This document shows positions 60,121-64,000 of a stretch of DNA of 64,000 nt, one piece after another. A model generated the notes under the pieces. The model was not told the DNA's origin. It saw only the letters and a program-made list of their open reading frames with translations, and made no database searches. The DNA comes from Gnetum montanum (lineage: Eukaryota; Streptophyta; Gnetopsida; Gnetales; Gnetaceae). Positions within the stretch are counted from its first letter, which is position 1, and each line of letters opens with the position of its first letter. The position numbers were made by a program, and so were the translations under genes. The stretch is taken from positions 274,018 through 338,017 of the forward strand of contig MNCI01012692.1 of NCBI GenBank assembly GCA_015680685.1, given 5' to 3'.

Positions 60121-62750
60121 TGATAGTGCAATTTTCCCATGCGAAAGGTGGAGAAGTTAGAGCACCAAAACCAGGGCAACATCTCATGTTGTCTCTAGAA
60201 TGTCTCCAAGCCATTCAAGAGAAGTCCACCTTCTTAGTTGTGATTATGAAGCTTAATTTCAAGCCTTTCACTGAGTTTGCCCCTAAACCAATGTAGACCT
60301 AACTTAACGCATCTCCATTGTGGGCCATTCTCTTTGAAAGTGGTGATTGGTATTTGGGTGACCTACCAATTTTGTCAAGAAATAAGGAATCATTGTCAAT
60401 GTAGGTGGTGTTCTCATTGATTTCTCTACAAGAGCCATTGCAGAGGTCTTGAATCTTCCAAATGAAGGTCCAAAGGTTTCTCATCTATCCACTCACTCAT
60501 ACACAGATGCAAGAAAGTTATGGTTGAAACAGGCTTATGATAAAGAAAATAAAGCTTATGGAGAATTGACCTTGGAAGAGAGGATTTACTTCAAGATCAT
60601 CACTTATCACATTTTCCCCACCAAAGGCTTAAACAGACTATCTACTTATGTGGCTTGGGGTAGTGCAATTTTGATGGAAAAACTTAATGCAAATTTACCC
60701 CATTTATATTTGATGGAAATACTAAGGTAATTCAAAGAAAAAAAGAAAGGGAAGCTTGCCTTGCCTTTCCCTTATCTCATCAGGAAGCTATGCAAACATG
60801 TTGGAATTTTGGGCTACACAAATGATGTTCTTAGAAAAGCCCAAAATGCTTCATATGCTGAACTACTCAAATCTCCAGCACCAAGGAAAGACATTGGTGA
60901 GTAATTAGAGTAAGAAGAAGAGTGAACAGTTGGGCCCACTGCACCTCAAATGGTAGGGCCTAACCAACAAAAGGATGCAGGGCCCAATAGACAACCCACA
61001 AGCCAGCAAATCCAACAATCGCCACCACTGCAACAAGACTATTGACTATCCATCAATCACCTCAAAACCATTACTAAGACAATCAATTAGGGTAGTCATG
61101 AGCCAAGAATTTATTCAAGGGCATTGACAATGTTGTGCAACCCACTGTTTCAGCTGACCCTACAAGTGGAGACATTTCATTGATTTTAGAAGGAGATTCC
61201 CAATGATCTCAGTAGATCTTTGGGAATGCCACATCCTTCAAAGTTAGATTAAAAACTGGTGAAGGTGCCACAGTTGTGATCATGTAGCACCAGGATGTGG
61301 CAGGCATAGTAGAGGTGGTCACAGACCACATCAAAGAATCTTTTAATGTCCCTGTTGTGCCATCAACAAATTTCATAGGAGCACGTGATGCTCAAGTTTT
61401 GGCTGATTCCTCAATGACTCCTACATAACATGAAGATGTTTTGAATTGCTTGCTACAAATAGGACAAGTCATGATTGCCTTGTTTGACATCCCTCAAGAT
61501 GTCACACTAGTACAGTCAGACCTCATTTCAACTAAAGGAAAATTAGTCATGGATGAAGTTAGGGCTAAGCATGCGAAAGTGGAGTTGCAAAGACTATAAG
61601 AAAAGCTAATCACCCTGCAAGCTGAACAAAGAGATCCTTTCTAGTACATCATAGTTGACCAATTGGATGTTTTTAGAAATGAGCAACTAAATAAATTATT
61701 GGAAGAAAATAAATAGGTGGAAAGGGAGAAAGAATAGGCTGATTGGAATGCTTCCAAGGCATAAGCTTAAATGTTCACACACGTTAAGGCTCTCAAGGCC
61801 CTACAAGAGAAGAATAAACAGCTTGCTGCTAAGAATCTTTAGTTGATGGCAATTGAGAAATAGAAGAACGTGCTCAAAGAAAATTTTCAACAGATGCAAG
61901 AATAATTAGTACAGGTCAACTAAGATATGAATCCCTTAGCCAGGGAAAATAGAATCCTTTCCATGGAGGAGGTCTACACCATGAATCAAAAGATGGCAAT
62001 AGAGATTAGTGCATGGTAGAATGTGGCCAAGAAGCATGAGAAGTTGAAAAAGAACTTCTGTGATCAGGTGGAGATGTACACAGAAATAATAAAAAAGGAG
62101 ATCCGTATGGCTAAGACTCACATTAACTCTTTCAATGCTCAACACACTAACTAGCAAGCCATATTGGATACATATGTCTTCTTCCACCAAGAAAAACTAA
62201 AAGGCTAGGACTTGTAGATTCAAGACTTAATATAGTACATGAAGTTATCAAATCTACGATATGCCAACTTAGCCATGTTAATAGCAAGACACCCAAGAAA
62301 TGAGCTTGAAAAATAGGTGGTTGTCACTTACGCTAAGTATGAGACAGAGTTTGTTGAACATAAGATAATGTTGTAAAATTAGAAGTTGCAAATTCTGAAT
62401 TAGAAGTGATCAAAGAAAGCTACCATGGTCAAAGAGATGTAGTAGCAAATTTAGCTCAATGGCTAACAGATTACCATGAATTACAAGATAAAGCCAGATC
62501 CTATGAAGAGGAACGACAGCAATTTACTCTATGGTATATTAAAGCAAACCAAATGTTTCCACAACTACCATGTCCATGGGAGGTGCCAGCTCCATCAAAC
62601 ATTAAGACATCAACATGGATTGTGCATGATCCTTGGATGGAAGAAGAGAAATCACAAGCACTTCTCACATGTCAATAATCTCAAAAGCCTATAGTACCAG
62701 ACAAAGGAAAAGCACCAATGGAGGAGCCACCAACTATGAGAACCACATGA
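60116..62750 (+). pseudogene. 3' accessory gene of element D, second part (after E)
   Basis: It continues the gene begun at 46911. Blocks line up with E's accessory gene. SGDWYLGDLP (about 60340-60370) corresponds to NGEWYLERL. The open stretch 60449-60730 with LTLEERIYFKIITYHIFP and LPHLYLMEIL corresponds to ERVYSKITSYHLNP and LPQLLFLEI. ALPFPYLIRKLCKHVG corresponds to the PFACVIQKLCKRAG block. A charged coiled-coil half follows (61540-62480). A C-terminal LPCPWEVPAP...STWIVHDP lies at 62570-62640. Stops and frameshifts are more frequent than in E, as expected for the older element. Confidence 0.75.
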
Positions 62751-62908
62751 GTTCTAACATTGTGTATTTTGTGTTTTGTGTCTAAGTTTTTTATTTCCCA
62801 TACTACGACAAGGTTAGTCAGTAGTAGTTAATAATCCCATACCTTCATAATTTTTTGTAAGGGGCTCATTTCTCATTGTATTAACTCAAGGACAAGTTTT
62901 TATTCAAT

Positions 62909-62918
62909 GGTGGGGGTA
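62909..62918 (+). other. Polypurine tract of element D
   Basis: GGTGGGGGTA directly before the 3' LTR. Confidence 0.7.
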
Positions 62919-63731
62919 TGATGAATCATAGTTTGCCAGGTCTTGATATCGAGTACACGATATTGTGGCCTGGATACAATATCATATATGAAATATCATG
63001 ATTCCTATGTTAGCCCATAAATATAGCACTCAGGTGCATAGTTGACAATTTTTTTTAGTTAAGTTCTTTTCTTTCTAGTTCTTTTGGCAATTTAGTTTTC
63101 AGTTTTTAGTTTCTTTCTTTCAAGCTAGTTATTCCCAGTGCATTTTCGTAGTGTGACATTTGTAATTGCATGGCACCTTTGTTTGAGTGTGACATACTTG
63201 AACATGTGCATGACCGACAATAAAGATCGAGATTATTTTCATCATTGCAACATTCACTTAGATTAATCTTTGTTGTTTTAATTATTTAATGCCTTCTTTA
63301 GTAACAATTCAATTTATTGTTATTTACTTTTCTTGTCATTAAGCAAAATGTGTGTGCCTTAATCACAAGTGTTTAAGTGTAAATACTTGGCATGCCAAGA
63401 AGTAATCCCATGAAGTCCAAGATGTCTACAAATGGTTAAGGATGGATACCATCACCATAGGCTAATTGAGGTCTTGCTTCCATTATTAGTTTAATCAATT
63501 TATCTTTTCTATTATCAAGAGTAATGTAGAATTAGGATAACATCGTATGTCTCATTTTGGACTAAGCCATATGTGACAAAGCTACTACTAGTCAAAGCAG
63601 AAAGACAACGAACTGCGATCAACGTATAACTATCTCGATGCCACAACTAGTCCATTTATGGAGTTTGACCAGATTGTGCATACACGCTTATATTCGTATG
63701 GTTGAGCATAGGAGTACTTCACTGCTCATCA
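62919..63731 (+). repeat. 3' LTR of element D
   Basis: 813 bp, TGATGAATC...CTCATCA, partner of 41540-42346. The GATATC words of U3 are partly decayed here. Confidence 0.9.
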
Positions 63732-64000
63732 ATTACTTAAAAGTAATTTAATTCATACATGAGAAATTAAGAAAGCCATGATATAATTATTTTGTTTGCT
63801 GGTATCAAATGCATCTAGTGAGTATAGATCTAAGTTTACTTTACTTTAAAAAATGAAAAAAAAATGTTTACAACCATGGTATCTACTTAAAGAAAGTGTC
63901 TAAAGAAATACGTATACATAATGCCACCCTACAAAGTAGATTCAAGAATTCTCCTTGCTATCCAAGAAAATAGGTAAGTGGAGAATTTTATAAAAATTAT
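63732..64000. other. AT-rich flank right of element D
   Basis: It begins with the TSD copy ATTAC (63732-63736). No gene or repeat was recognised in the remainder. Confidence 0.5.

Larger units (their letters stand above)
41540..63731 (+). mobile_element. Element D: non-autonomous Athila-like Gypsy element, host of E
   Basis: It has LTRs at 41540-42346 and 62919-63731 (TGATGA...TCATCA ends), a PBS, gag, a non-coding spacer and a 3' accessory gene, which is interrupted by element E. Without E it is about 9.1 kb. No protease, RT, RNase H or integrase sequence is present between gag and the accessory gene. LTRs carrying a gag but no pol resemble the described TR-GAG class, here with an extra gene. 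Confidence 0.85.

Overview
The window is plant nuclear DNA from a repeat-dense, probably large genome (a gymnosperm would fit; nothing here fixes the species). Almost everything is old LTR retrotransposon sequence stacked by nested insertion. Essentially all reading frames carry stops or frameshifts, and no intact host gene, rRNA or functional tRNA gene was found. Element borders rest on TG...CA LTR ends, primer-binding sites (PBS), polypurine tracts (PPT), target-site duplications (TSD) and LTR pairs read by eye.

Left nest (1-36 kb), four layers. A Copia remnant F (+ strand, 33685-35966) was hit by Gypsy element C (- strand; 5' LTR 32670-33684, gag to 29860). C was hit by element B (- strand; 5' LTR 27645-29859). 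B was hit by element A (- strand, 3885-23227, flanked by the 5-bp TSD GGCCT). A and B belong to one Tat-like Gypsy family, recognised by their gag/protease, RT, archaeal-type second RNase H and integrase. Both carry, between protease and RT, a long multi-exon gene on the opposite strand (A: about 11635-16790; B: 1-3570). In A it has its own TATA box and a 1-kb first intron. Arrays of small inverted-repeat units, whose arms change in a compensatory way, lie on both sides of this unit in A. A further array lies beyond a second possible antisense region next to the 3' LTR. The LTRs contain four (A) or five (B) GCTATGC-type palindromes about 200 bp apart, upstream of the TATA box.

Middle (36-41.5 kb). 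An LTR-like fragment is followed by an unidentified multi-exon pseudogene on the - strand, a 34-bp minisatellite, and several short tRNA-derived SINE-like copies in AT-rich DNA.

Right nest (41.5-63.7 kb). Athila-like element D (41540-63731) is interrupted by Athila-like element E (47050-60115). E has gag, protease, RT, RNase H, integrase, and then a separate long 3' reading region with a coiled-coil C-terminal half. D has gag and the same 3' reading region but no protease, RT or integrase, so it must have been mobilised in trans. In both, the 3' gene starts with an ATG directly after a splice-acceptor-like TTACAG. A TATA-containing block upstream resembles the U3 of that same element's own LTR.

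The most notable signal is shared by both lineages: an accessory gene, separate from gag-pol, apparently served by its own internal promoter that shares motifs with the element's LTR. In the Tat-like family the gene is antisense, so its introns can survive retrotransposition of the sense RNA.
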